A stretch of 64,000 nucleotides of DNA from Candidatus Rokuibacteriota bacterium (GTDB lineage Bacteria; Methylomirabilota; Methylomirabilia; Rokubacteriales; CSP1-6): contig QHSL01000078.1 in the NCBI GenBank assembly GCA_003220435.1, forward strand, positions 32,629 through 96,628, written 5' to 3'. A model generated the notes under the pieces. It saw nothing but the letters and a program-made list of their open reading frames with translations. It did no database searches and was not told the DNA's origin. Below, piece after piece: positions 37,943-45,453 of this stretch. Position 1 is the stretch's first letter; each line of letters starts with the position of its first letter. The position numbers and the translations under genes are program-made.

Positions 37943-39057
37943 GGAGCGCGCACTCCGCGCTCGAGCACGGCGCTGACGATGTGGGCCGTCGCGTCCGGGC
38001 GCCGGAGGCGGCGCATGCGCCCGCGCAGGTGCTCGAGTAGCTCGGGCTCGGCGAGCGCGTGCTCGAGCAGCGCGGCGAGCTCCGACCGCGAGCGAGCGGC
38101 GAGCGCGACGCCGGCGCGCGCCGCGAATCGCTCGTTGCGGCGCTCCTGCCCGGGCAGCGAGCCGTAGAGGAGCAGCGGAGTCTCGGTCGCCATCGCCTCC
38201 GCGAGCGTCATCCCGCCCGCTTTCGTCACGAGGAGGTCGGCCGCCGCCATCAGCCGATGGACGTCGGCCACGTAGCCGAGCGCGCGGACCCGGGTGGAGT
38301 CGGTCAGCCGGGACAGGGTGGCGTGGAGCTGCCGGTCGTGGCCGGCGACGACGAGCCCTTGGAGCGGCCGGCGCAGCGCGAGAAGGGCGCGGGCGACGTC
38401 GGGCAGGCGGCCCAGCGAGCCGTGCGAGCCCGCCATCGCCAGCACGACTGGCACCTGCGCCGACAGGCCCAGGGCCTCGCGCGCTTCGGCCGGAGCGAGC
38501 GGCTCGCCGAACTCGTCACGGAGCGGCACGCCGGTCACGACGACGCGCTCGCCCGGGATCCCGCGCGCGATCAGCTCGTGACGCACCTCGCCGGCGGCGA
38601 CGCAGTAGCGGTCGATGTGACGCGCGATCCACTGGCTGTGCGCGACGAAGTCGGTGACGACCGTGGTGTGGGGGGGCACCCTGGTCCCGAGCCGGGCGAG
38701 CGTCGACATCGCCGCCGCCGGCGTCGCGTGAACCGTGACGACGACGTCGGGTGCGAGCCGCCCGAGCAGCGCAGCGAGCGGCCGCGTGCCGAGGTGGGTC
38801 ACGCCGAGCGTCAGTGACGAGTCGCTCGCCATCCAGTCGCCGAGCGCGTAGCCGAGGCCCCAGAGGAGCGGCGCCCGGCGGAGGAGGGAGTAGTAGAGCG
38901 AGCGGCTCATGCGATCGAAGACCGGATGGACCAGCTCGGCGAAGTGGTCGACGACGGTCACCGCCGTGTGCGCGCGCTTGAAGCCGGCGGCGAGACTCCG
39001 GGCCGCGGCGTTGTGGCCCGAGCCGTAGCTGGCGGTGAGGATCAGGACGCGCGTCAT
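37939..39057 (-). CDS. MGDG-synthase-like glycosyltransferase (GT28 class)
   Basis: The 372-residue protein has the MGDG synthase N-terminal domain (LILTASYGSGHNAAARSL, HPVFDRM, YYSLLRRAP). The GT-B C-terminal domain has VVVAGHDRQL, LGYVADVHRLMAAADLL and KAGGMTLAEAMATETPLL. It transfers a sugar to a lipid such as diacylglycerol at the membrane. With the linked deacetylase it could make and trim an amino-sugar glycolipid. Not a signal-peptide protein. Confidence 0.88.
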   Translation of the reverse strand: MTRVLILTASYGSGHNAAARSLAAGFKRAHTAVTVVDHFAELVHPVFDRMSRSLYYSLLRRAPLLWGLGYALGDWMASDSSLTLGVTHLGTRPLAALLGRLAPDVVVTVHATPAAAMSTLARLGTRVPPHTTVVTDFVAHSQWIARHIDRYCVAAGEVRHELIARGIPGERVVVTGVPLRDEFGEPLAPAEAREALGLSAQVPVVLAMAGSHGSLGRLPDVARALLALRRPLQGLVVAGHDRQLHATLSRLTDSTRVRALGYVADVHRLMAAADLLVTKAGGMTLAEAMATETPLLLYGSLPGQERRNERFAARAGVALAARSRSELAALLEHALAEPELLEHLRGRMRRLRRPDATAHIVSAVLERGVRAP

Positions 39058-39167
39058 CTGTTCAGAGTCGCGTCATAGTCGCGCCTCGTCCGGCGGGGAT
39101 TGTTCCGATCGCTCGCCTCGGGCCTGGGGGCCCCAGCCCCCGGGCGGCCCTGCAGCTCGCACTGCCG

Positions 39168-39192
39168 CCCCGCGACGGCCTGCGGCGCGCAC
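39168..39192 (+). repeat. Dispersed repeat, copy B
   Basis: These 25 bases match 23 of 25 bases at 24841-24865. As in copy A, a strong GC hairpin lies upstream (GGGGGC/GCCCCC near 39126-39141). The copy is in the 190-base gap between the MGDG-synthase-like gene and the 39248 gene, just upstream of that gene's promoter. Confidence 0.5.
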
Positions 39193-39210
39193 ATCCACGC
39201 ACATCGTACC

Positions 39211-39239
39211 TTGTTCGGCGCGCCGGGGCTGGCTAGACT
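39211..39239 (+). promoter_or_regulatory. Sigma70-like promoter TTGTTC-17-TAGACT
   Basis: TTGTTC (39211-39216) and TAGACT (39234-39239) are 17 bases apart. The ATG at 39248 follows 8 bases after the -10, giving at most a very short leader. It would drive the 2-TM protein, acyltransferase and methyltransferase genes. Confidence 0.55.
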
Positions 39240-39247
39240 GCACCGTG

Positions 39248-39607
39248 ATGGCACGGTTCGGGTTCGTGCGCGCCTGCGCCCGAAGTCAGGTCGCGGTGGG
39301 TATTTTGTTCATGGTGCTGGGCCCCGTCGCGGCCGGCGCGGCGTTCCTGTGGTGGCCCGTCGAGCCTCCCGCGTGGGTGTCCGCGGAGTGGCGCGGGTTC
39401 GTCCCGGCGCTGGTGGCGGTGGGCGTGTTCCTGCTCGGCATCGCGATCGGCTCACGGCTCGTGCTCCGTGGCCAGGTCCTTCTCATGCTGCTCGAGATGC
39501 GCCGCTCGCTGGCCCGCATCGACAGGCACGTCCGCCAGAGCGGGAGCATGGACAAGGGACATCCCGACCGGCGCGACGCCACGACTCGCCTCCTGCCGCG
39601 CCGGTGA
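39248..39607 (+). CDS. Hypothetical protein with two membrane helices
   Basis: The 119-residue protein has two hydrophobic segments (about residues 14-36 and 50-73), then a cytoplasmic basic helix with MLLEMRRSLARIDRHVRQ. No domain is recognised. It is the first gene of a three-gene unit with the acyltransferase and methyltransferase. Role unknown. Confidence 0.65.
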   Translation: MARFGFVRACARSQVAVGILFMVLGPVAAGAAFLWWPVEPPAWVSAEWRGFVPALVAVGVFLLGIAIGSRLVLRGQVLLMLLEMRRSLARIDRHVRQSGSMDKGHPDRRDATTRLLPRR

Positions 39608-39619
39608 CCACTCGCTAGG

Positions 39620-40525
39620 ATGGCTCGCGTGGAAAGCCCGTCCGCCGTCTCGGCGCCTCTCCCGCGCTGGTACGCCCACCGATACAACCGCGCCGAGCTC
39701 TACCGGCTGGTCGCGGCGACGCGATGGCTCCCGCGGCGCATTCGCCTGGAGCTGGCCCAACGCGTCGGACGCCTGGCCCCGCGGGTGCTGCCGGCCGAGC
39801 GCGCTGCGGTCAGAAGCACGCTGTCCGTGATGACCGGCGCCGTCGGCTCGAGGCTCGACGAGCTGACCCGCGACGTCTTCGGCGAGTTCGCGATGTGCTT
39901 CAGCGACCTGGTCGTGGCCGGCCGCCGCCCGGCCCGGGTCTCGGCACAGATGGGAGCCGCGCAAGGCGTCGAGCACCTGCTTCGCCAGGACGGCGCGGTC
40001 GTGTCCCTGACGGCCCACGTCGGCAACTGGGAGCTGGCCGGCCGGTTGCTGTCCCGGCATTCCGCGCGCCCCGCTCACGTGGTGGTGGCAGTGGAGGAAG
40101 CCCGCGCCCTCGAGCGGTGGCTGCGGCGCGACGGCGCCGGCGTCCGCTTCGTGGCTCGCTCGCACCCGACGGTCTCGCTGACGCTGATGGCCGCGCTGCG
40201 ACGGGGCGAAGCCGTGGCGTTGCAAGGCGACCGCGCGCTCGGCAATCGCGGCGACGTGATGGTGCCCTTCTTCGGCCGGCCGGCGCCGTTTCCAGTGGGG
40301 CCCTTCCAGCTCGCGCGCGCCGCGGCCGTCCCGCTCGTCCCGGCGTTCTGCACGCTCGGAGCCGACCGCGAATACGTCATCCGCGTGCTCGATCCGGTGT
40401 CCGTCGTGCGCGGAGCGGAGGAGGACGGACTGCGGACCTGGGTGGCGAACCTCGAGCGCGTCGTGGCCGAGAAGCCGACCCAGTGGTTCAATTTCTTCGA
40501 CATATGGAATCCGTTCGGGTGCTAG
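39620..40525 (+). CDS. LpxL/HtrB-like lysophospholipid acyltransferase
   Basis: The 301-residue protein has the HxxxxE catalytic motif at His133-Glu138 (TAHVGNWELAG), ALQGDRAL, and VPFFGRPAPFPVGPFQLARAA. The family moves acyl chains from ACP onto lipid A precursors or related glycolipids. Homologues occur in hopanoid and aryl polyene clusters. Here it could transfer the chain made by the ketosynthases. TAGGAT lies just before the start. Its 3' end overlaps the methyltransferase by 22 bases. Confidence 0.87.
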   Translation: MARVESPSAVSAPLPRWYAHRYNRAELYRLVAATRWLPRRIRLELAQRVGRLAPRVLPAERAAVRSTLSVMTGAVGSRLDELTRDVFGEFAMCFSDLVVAGRRPARVSAQMGAAQGVEHLLRQDGAVVSLTAHVGNWELAGRLLSRHSARPAHVVVAVEEARALERWLRRDGAGVRFVARSHPTVSLTLMAALRRGEAVALQGDRALGNRGDVMVPFFGRPAPFPVGPFQLARAAAVPLVPAFCTLGADREYVIRVLDPVSVVRGAEEDGLRTWVANLERVVAEKPTQWFNFFDIWNPFGC

Positions 40526-41712
40526 GAGTCGCCGAAGCCGACGAGATGGCCCGGCAGCTGGCCAAGGTCCTGCCCCCACGGATCAGCGCGCCCTTCACGA
40601 GCGCGTTCGTCCGCTCCAGCACCCTCTTCGATGAATACGTCGATGGTCTCGTGCTCTCGGTGTTCCGCGCGGTCGGGCTGACGGCGGCAACGCGGCAGGG
40701 GGGCACCGCCGACGAGATCGTCGCGCGCGCGGGGTTCGAGCCCGCCCGCGCCCGCGTGCCCGTCGAGTGGATCCTGCGACGGATGGGTCGCCGTGGAATT
40801 CTCGAGCGGAGCGACGGCGGCGGCCCAACGCGCTTTCGGCTGGGCGCCGAACTCCCGGAGCTCGATCCGGTGTCGGTGCGGGAGGAGCAGCGTCGGCTGG
40901 ATCCGTCCTGGCTTCCGTCGTACGTCCTGGCCGAGACCGTCGCCGGGGACTATCCGGCGTTCCTGCGCGGCGAGCGCGCGGGGGAGGAGATCCTGTTCTC
41001 GCCGGCCCGCTTGCGGCTGTGGGTCGACTTCTTCTCGAACGACAACGGCCTCTACGCCGTGAACAACTCCGTCGGCGCCGGCGCCGTCGAGGAGTGGTTG
41101 CCGCAAGCGCCGGTGACCGTCGTCGAGCTCGGCGGCGGGCTCGGCAGCGGTGCGACCGCCGTGCTGGACGCGCTGCGCCGCGCCGGACGCTGGCCTGGGA
41201 TCCGCGAGTATCGGTTCACCGAGCTGGTCCCCGCGTTTCTCCGGCGGGGGCAGAACACCCTCCAGACCCGGTTCCCGGACGCGTCGTTCCTGCGCTTCGC
41301 GCCGCTCGACATGAACCGGCCGTTCGGCGACCAGGGCGTGGCGCCGGGGAGCGTCTCGCTCGTCTACGCCGTGAACACGCTACACGTCGCGCGCGATCTC
41401 GACTTCACCCTGCAGGAGATCTTCCACGCCCTCACGCCCGGCGGCCGCCTCGTCGTCTCGGAGTGCGTCCGCACGGTCCCGGCGCACGTGATCTACGTCG
41501 AGTTCATCTTCAACCTGATGGAGACGTTCCGCGCCCCGGTGCTGAACCCGAGCTACCGCCCCAACGGTGGGTTTCTCACCCCCGAGCAGTGGCAGGGGGC
41601 GATGCAGGCCGCGGGGTTCGCGGACGTGCAGCTGTTCCCCGACATCCGCCGCCTCCGGACGAATTTCCCGGACTTCTGCGTCGCCGCCGTGAGCGCCTGC
41701 TGTCCGGCCTGA
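40504..41712 (+). CDS. SAM-dependent methyltransferase
   Basis: The 402-residue protein has an N-terminal helical, winged-helix-like region of about 170 residues (ADEIVARAGFEPARARVPVE). A class I methyltransferase domain follows, with SAM motif VVELGGGLGSGATAVLDAL and VYAVNTLHVARDLDFTLQEI. GGRLVVSECVR comes after. The layout resembles O-methyltransferases and the methyltransferase domains of polyketide systems. It is translationally coupled to the acyltransferase and probably modifies the cluster product. Confidence 0.85.
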   Translation: MESVRVLGVAEADEMARQLAKVLPPRISAPFTSAFVRSSTLFDEYVDGLVLSVFRAVGLTAATRQGGTADEIVARAGFEPARARVPVEWILRRMGRRGILERSDGGGPTRFRLGAELPELDPVSVREEQRRLDPSWLPSYVLAETVAGDYPAFLRGERAGEEILFSPARLRLWVDFFSNDNGLYAVNNSVGAGAVEEWLPQAPVTVVELGGGLGSGATAVLDALRRAGRWPGIREYRFTELVPAFLRRGQNTLQTRFPDASFLRFAPLDMNRPFGDQGVAPGSVSLVYAVNTLHVARDLDFTLQEIFHALTPGGRLVVSECVRTVPAHVIYVEFIFNLMETFRAPVLNPSYRPNGGFLTPEQWQGAMQAAGFADVQLFPDIRRLRTNFPDFCVAAVSACCPA

Positions 41713-41727
41713 GCGGCTCCTGGGGAG

Positions 41728-42036
41728 CTACTGCCCCCAGTGGACGATCACCTTCAGCCTCGGGTACTCCGGCGCCTTGCCGTCGAGGTCCACGACGCGC
41801 AGGGATTTGTCGGGCGCTTCCAGGAGCAGGTTGTTGTTGCTGTAGGCGATGTACTTGCCCCACGCCTTCGGCACGACGAGCTCGCCGTACTTGGGAGCGC
41901 TCGTTTGCGCCAGCGCCGGGGTCGTCCGGAACGTGTCCGGCGAAAACGACTCGGGCAGCCACGGGCGAGCGGCGATGATCACGAGCGCGACGGCGATCAC
42001 GGTCAGCACGATCTTCGCGTAGCGATCCAGCGTCAT
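41728..42036 (-). CDS. Small membrane-anchored or exported protein
   Basis: The 102-residue product has one N-terminal hydrophobic segment (IVLTVIAVALVIIAARPWL), an Ala-Gln site (TPALAQTS) and a short mature part rich in Tyr/Asn. A strong AAAGGAGGAA site precedes the ATG. It overlaps the solute-binding protein gene upstream by ATGA, so it belongs to that unit. No domain recognised. Confidence 0.65.
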   Translation of the reverse strand: MTLDRYAKIVLTVIAVALVIIAARPWLPESFSPDTFRTTPALAQTSAPKYGELVVPKAWGKYIAYSNNNLLLEAPDKSLRVVDLDGKAPEYPRLKVIVHWGQ

Positions 42037-43583
42037 GGTGTTCCTCCTTTGAGCTTCATGTCTTCCCAGGAGGGGAACGGCACGAGGTGGAGCGAGTTGA
42101 TCGTGTGCTCGGCCACCTTTGGCCCGACGCCCATCAGGGCGCGCAGATCCATGATGGGCGCGAACATCGCCCGATCGATCGTGAGCTGCTGGATCTTGTG
42201 GAGCAACGCTTCGCGTTTTCGGACATCTCGCTCACGGGCTTGCTGGAGAAACATGTCGTCGATGTCGGGATACCCGCCGTAGGCGTAGCCGCCCTTGGAA
42301 TAGATGAACGACTCCACGCGGCTCGCCGCGTTGCCCGCGTTGCCCATGGCGGTCATGAAGAGGCCGTGTAGCTTCTTCTCCTGCCACTGGGCGTAGAAGG
42401 CCGGTCGCTCAATTGCCCGCATCTTCACTCGGATCCCCACCGCGTTGAGATAGTTCACTGCCGCCTCGGCCGTCGCGAAGAACGGGGGAATCGGCACGAA
42501 GTCGCCGGCGTCGAGGCCGTTGGGATAGCCGGCCTCGGCGAGCAGCTGCTTGGCCTTCTTGGCGTCGTACGCCGGCGGCTCGACCTGCAGGGCAAAGTCC
42601 ATCACGCGGGGCACGACGACCCCCGCCGGAGGGCAGAGACCGAGACACGCGGCTTCGCTGATGGCTTTGCGGTCGAGCGCGTGGTTGACCGCCATCCGCA
42701 AGCGCTTGTCATGCCACGGGGACTTGGGGTCCAGCTGGTCGGCGAACTCGATCCAGTAGATGGACGCATGCCGTGAGGGCACGAGCTGGAGACGCGGATC
42801 TCGCTTCACGGTCGCTGCGTCCTCCCCATCCAGGGCGAAGCCGATGTCCGCCTCGCCGGTCCTCAGCATCGCGGCGCGCGTCGTGCCCTCAGGGACGCTC
42901 TTCATGACGAGTCGGCCGATGTGCGGCACCTTTCGCCAGTACCCGGGGTTGGCTTCCAGCACGACCTCGATCCCGGCCTTGTGGCTCACGAACTTGTAGG
43001 GGCCGACGCCGATCGGATGCTTCTTGAAACCGTCATCCCCCACTTGCGTCAGGTACTTCTTGGGCACGACGATCCCAGCGGCCGTGGCCGAAGTGCCGTA
43101 GAAGGTCAGGAAATCCGGCCAGGGCTCCTTCAGATGGAAGCGGATGGTCAAGCTATCGACGATCTCGATCTGCTGGACGCGCTCCTGCAACGTCTTGGCC
43201 CCCGCTCCCTTGTAGCGGTCGAAGCTGAACTTCACGTCCTCGGCGGTGAGGGAGTCGCCGTTGTGGAACTTGAGTCCTCGGCGCAGCTTGAATTCATATG
43301 TCTTCCCGTCGGGGCTTTCCTTCCACGACTCCGCGAGGCTGTTCCCCATCTTCTGCCCGGGTAGCGGGCGGAGCATCGCGTCGTGGATCGCGTAGAGCAA
43401 CCCGAAGGGCGTGATCTGCGGCGGCGCGGTGGACGGATCGAACCAGCTCGGGGCGATGGTGACGTGCCAGGCCATGACTGCCTCGCCCGCCGGCGCCGCT
43501 TGGGCGGCAGCTTCCTGGGTCGCGCCGAGCATCAGGACGGTGGCCGTGAACAACAACGTGATGCGGCGACGTGAGGACCGCAT
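42033..43583 (-). CDS. Extracellular solute-binding protein, family 5
   Basis: The 516-residue protein has a Sec signal peptide (ending EAAAQ) and the SBP_bac_5 fold: LRPLPGQKMGNSLAESWKESPDGKTYEFKLRRG, TAEDVKFSFDRY, GVGPYKF and a C-terminal lobe. This family binds peptides, nickel or small organic compounds for Dpp/Opp transporters. I choose the ATG at 43583, preceded by GGGAGGTAG. It diverges from the two Tat-type binding proteins and differs clearly from them. Confidence 0.93.
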   Translation of the reverse strand: MRSSRRRITLLFTATVLMLGATQEAAAQAAPAGEAVMAWHVTIAPSWFDPSTAPPQITPFGLLYAIHDAMLRPLPGQKMGNSLAESWKESPDGKTYEFKLRRGLKFHNGDSLTAEDVKFSFDRYKGAGAKTLQERVQQIEIVDSLTIRFHLKEPWPDFLTFYGTSATAAGIVVPKKYLTQVGDDGFKKHPIGVGPYKFVSHKAGIEVVLEANPGYWRKVPHIGRLVMKSVPEGTTRAAMLRTGEADIGFALDGEDAATVKRDPRLQLVPSRHASIYWIEFADQLDPKSPWHDKRLRMAVNHALDRKAISEAACLGLCPPAGVVVPRVMDFALQVEPPAYDAKKAKQLLAEAGYPNGLDAGDFVPIPPFFATAEAAVNYLNAVGIRVKMRAIERPAFYAQWQEKKLHGLFMTAMGNAGNAASRVESFIYSKGGYAYGGYPDIDDMFLQQARERDVRKREALLHKIQQLTIDRAMFAPIMDLRALMGVGPKVAEHTINSLHLVPFPSWEDMKLKGGTP

Positions 43584-43627
43584 ATTCAATCTACCTCCCT
43601 GAGAAGGGATTGTTCACGCGGTGCCTG

Positions 43628-43652
43628 TGGGAGGTTCGCCGCACTCGAGGCC
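43628..43652 (+). repeat. Leader repeat before first Tat binding protein
   Basis: These 25 bases match 23 of 25 at 45392-45416. Both copies end upstream of an AAGGAG SD site and an ATG-CCC start. The copy shows that the duplication of the binding-protein gene included its untranslated leader. Confidence 0.6.
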
Positions 43653-43673
43653 GCTGCCGGAAGGAGAACCTCG

Positions 43674-45365
43674 ATGCCCGCCACCGACCCTCGCCCGACC
43701 AGTCGTCGCCGCGTGACTCGACGTGATTTCCTCAAGCGGGCAGCCGTGACCAGCGCCGGGATAACCGCGTTGGCGGCCGGCGCGGGCCGGCAAAAGGCCT
43801 CTGCCGCCGCGCCCTATCACGACTGGATCGCCGCGAGCCCCAGGCCGCCGAAACGAGGCGGGGTCCTCACCCGGGCCTCGGCCTGGGACCCGCCGGTGAT
43901 CGACCCGCGTCTCACGCAATCAGTGGGGCTGTTCCAGTTCGCGGGGCTGGTCAGCAATCGGCTCCTGCGCTATGCGTTCGCCGACGAGGCGACCGGCTAC
44001 ACCGACCTCAGCCTCAAGGGAGACCTCGCCGAGTCCTGGCAGGGGAGCCCCGACCAGCGCGTGTGGACGTTCAAGCTGCGCCGAGGCGTCAAGTGGCAGA
44101 ACGTGCCGCCGCTCAATGGGCGTGAGCTGATCGCCGCCGACGTCAAGTACTGTTTCGGGGCCTACGCGAAAGAGGGCGTGCAGGCGTTCACGTTCCAGGA
44201 AATCGAAGGCATGGAGACGCCCGACACGCATACGCTGCGCGTCTACCTCCGGACGCCCAACGCGCTGTTCCCGCAGAACGTCGCCGAGCCGGTCGCCGTG
44301 ATCTTCTCGCGCGAGGTCCTCGAGGAGGACGGCGACCTCAAGAAGCGCATGATCGGCACCGGGCCCTTCGTCCTCAAGGAGCACACGCGCAAGGTGCGCA
44401 TCGTGCTCCAGCGCAACCCCGACTACTTCGACGCTGGTCAGCCCTACGTCGACGAGTACGTCATCCTCTCGGCGCCGGACTCCGCCACCCGCGCCGCCGC
44501 ATTCCGCACGGGCCAGAGCGACTTCCTGCCGCTGCAGAGCCCGTCCGAGGTGGAGGCGATCCGCAAGACGAATCCCGCCGCCGTCGTGCAGGCGCTCACA
44601 CCCGTGATCACGCCGTTCGGCCTGGCGCTGGCCCAGGACAAGCCGCCGTTCAGCGACGTGCGCGTCCGCCGCGCCCTCTCGATGGCCATCGACCGCCAGC
44701 GGCAGGTCGACACGGTCTTCGAGGGCCACGGCATCGTCACCGCGGGCGTGCCGTGGATCTATTACCAGGATGCGAAGCCGACGGCGAAGGACCTCGGCCC
44801 CTGGTGGCAGTACCGTCCCGCCGATGCCAAGAGGCTGCTGGCCGACGCCGGGCACCCCAACGGCTTCGAGACGACGCTGTTCTACTACGAGTACTTCCCG
44901 CAGATGTCGTCGCAGGTCCAGCTGGTCCAGCAAGATCTCAGAAAGAACCTCAACATCAACGTCAAGATCAGCAAGCTCGACTACACGAGCTACTACGGGC
45001 GATACGTCGAGGGCAAATGGGACGGGATGGCCTGGGGCTTCCAGTCCGGACACGCGGTCGGCCTCGACGAGCGGACGTACGTGTACATGCACTCGAAGTC
45101 GACGAAGAACTTCTTCCGCGTCAACGATCCCCTCGTCGACGAGCTGACCGTGAAGCTCCGGCAGGCGCCCGACCGAGGCGAGCAGCGCGCGACCGCCCGA
45201 AGAATCGTGGACCGGGAGTACGACCAGGTGCTGAGGATGTGGATGCCCCATGGCTCGAACTTCGTGCTCTTCCAGCCACACCTGAGAAACGTGGCCGGCG
45301 GCGTCCTGCGCGGCACGATCGGCTATGGCTCGCCGACCATCGCCCGCCTCTGGATCGACAAGTAG
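43674..45365 (+). CDS. Tat-exported solute-binding protein, family 5 (copy 1)
   Basis: The 563-residue protein has a twin-arginine signal (RRDFLKRAAVTSAGITALA). The SBP_bac_5 fold follows, with RGGVLTRASAWDPP, FKLRRGVKWQ, AADVKYCFGAY and GTGPFVLKEHTRK. AAGGAG precedes the ATG. It is nearly colinear with the next gene (most of the length is identical or conservative), so the two are tandem duplicates. Tat export suggests folding before secretion or a bound cofactor. It feeds the DppB/C permeases downstream. Confidence 0.93.
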   Translation: MPATDPRPTSRRRVTRRDFLKRAAVTSAGITALAAGAGRQKASAAAPYHDWIAASPRPPKRGGVLTRASAWDPPVIDPRLTQSVGLFQFAGLVSNRLLRYAFADEATGYTDLSLKGDLAESWQGSPDQRVWTFKLRRGVKWQNVPPLNGRELIAADVKYCFGAYAKEGVQAFTFQEIEGMETPDTHTLRVYLRTPNALFPQNVAEPVAVIFSREVLEEDGDLKKRMIGTGPFVLKEHTRKVRIVLQRNPDYFDAGQPYVDEYVILSAPDSATRAAAFRTGQSDFLPLQSPSEVEAIRKTNPAAVVQALTPVITPFGLALAQDKPPFSDVRVRRALSMAIDRQRQVDTVFEGHGIVTAGVPWIYYQDAKPTAKDLGPWWQYRPADAKRLLADAGHPNGFETTLFYYEYFPQMSSQVQLVQQDLRKNLNINVKISKLDYTSYYGRYVEGKWDGMAWGFQSGHAVGLDERTYVYMHSKSTKNFFRVNDPLVDELTVKLRQAPDRGEQRATARRIVDREYDQVLRMWMPHGSNFVLFQPHLRNVAGGVLRGTIGYGSPTIARLWIDK

Positions 45366-45391
45366 ATTCCCTTGACATCCATTTTTGCGTA

Positions 45392-45416
45392 TGGGAGTTT
45401 CGCCGCACTCGTGGCC
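45392..45416 (+). repeat. Leader repeat before second Tat binding protein
   Basis: The second copy of the 25-base leader repeat lies 38 bases before the second binding-protein ATG. TTGACA at 45372-45377, between the two genes, may be a -35 element, but no matching -10 is clear. Confidence 0.55.
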
Positions 45417-45453
45417 CGTTTTCCTGCACGGGACGGGTAGAAGGAGAGCCTCG

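Noticed and set aside
43628..45416. CRISPR-like reading of the repeated 25-mers
   Set aside because: Only two copies 1.7 kb apart, each tied to a gene leader, so a gene duplication explains them.
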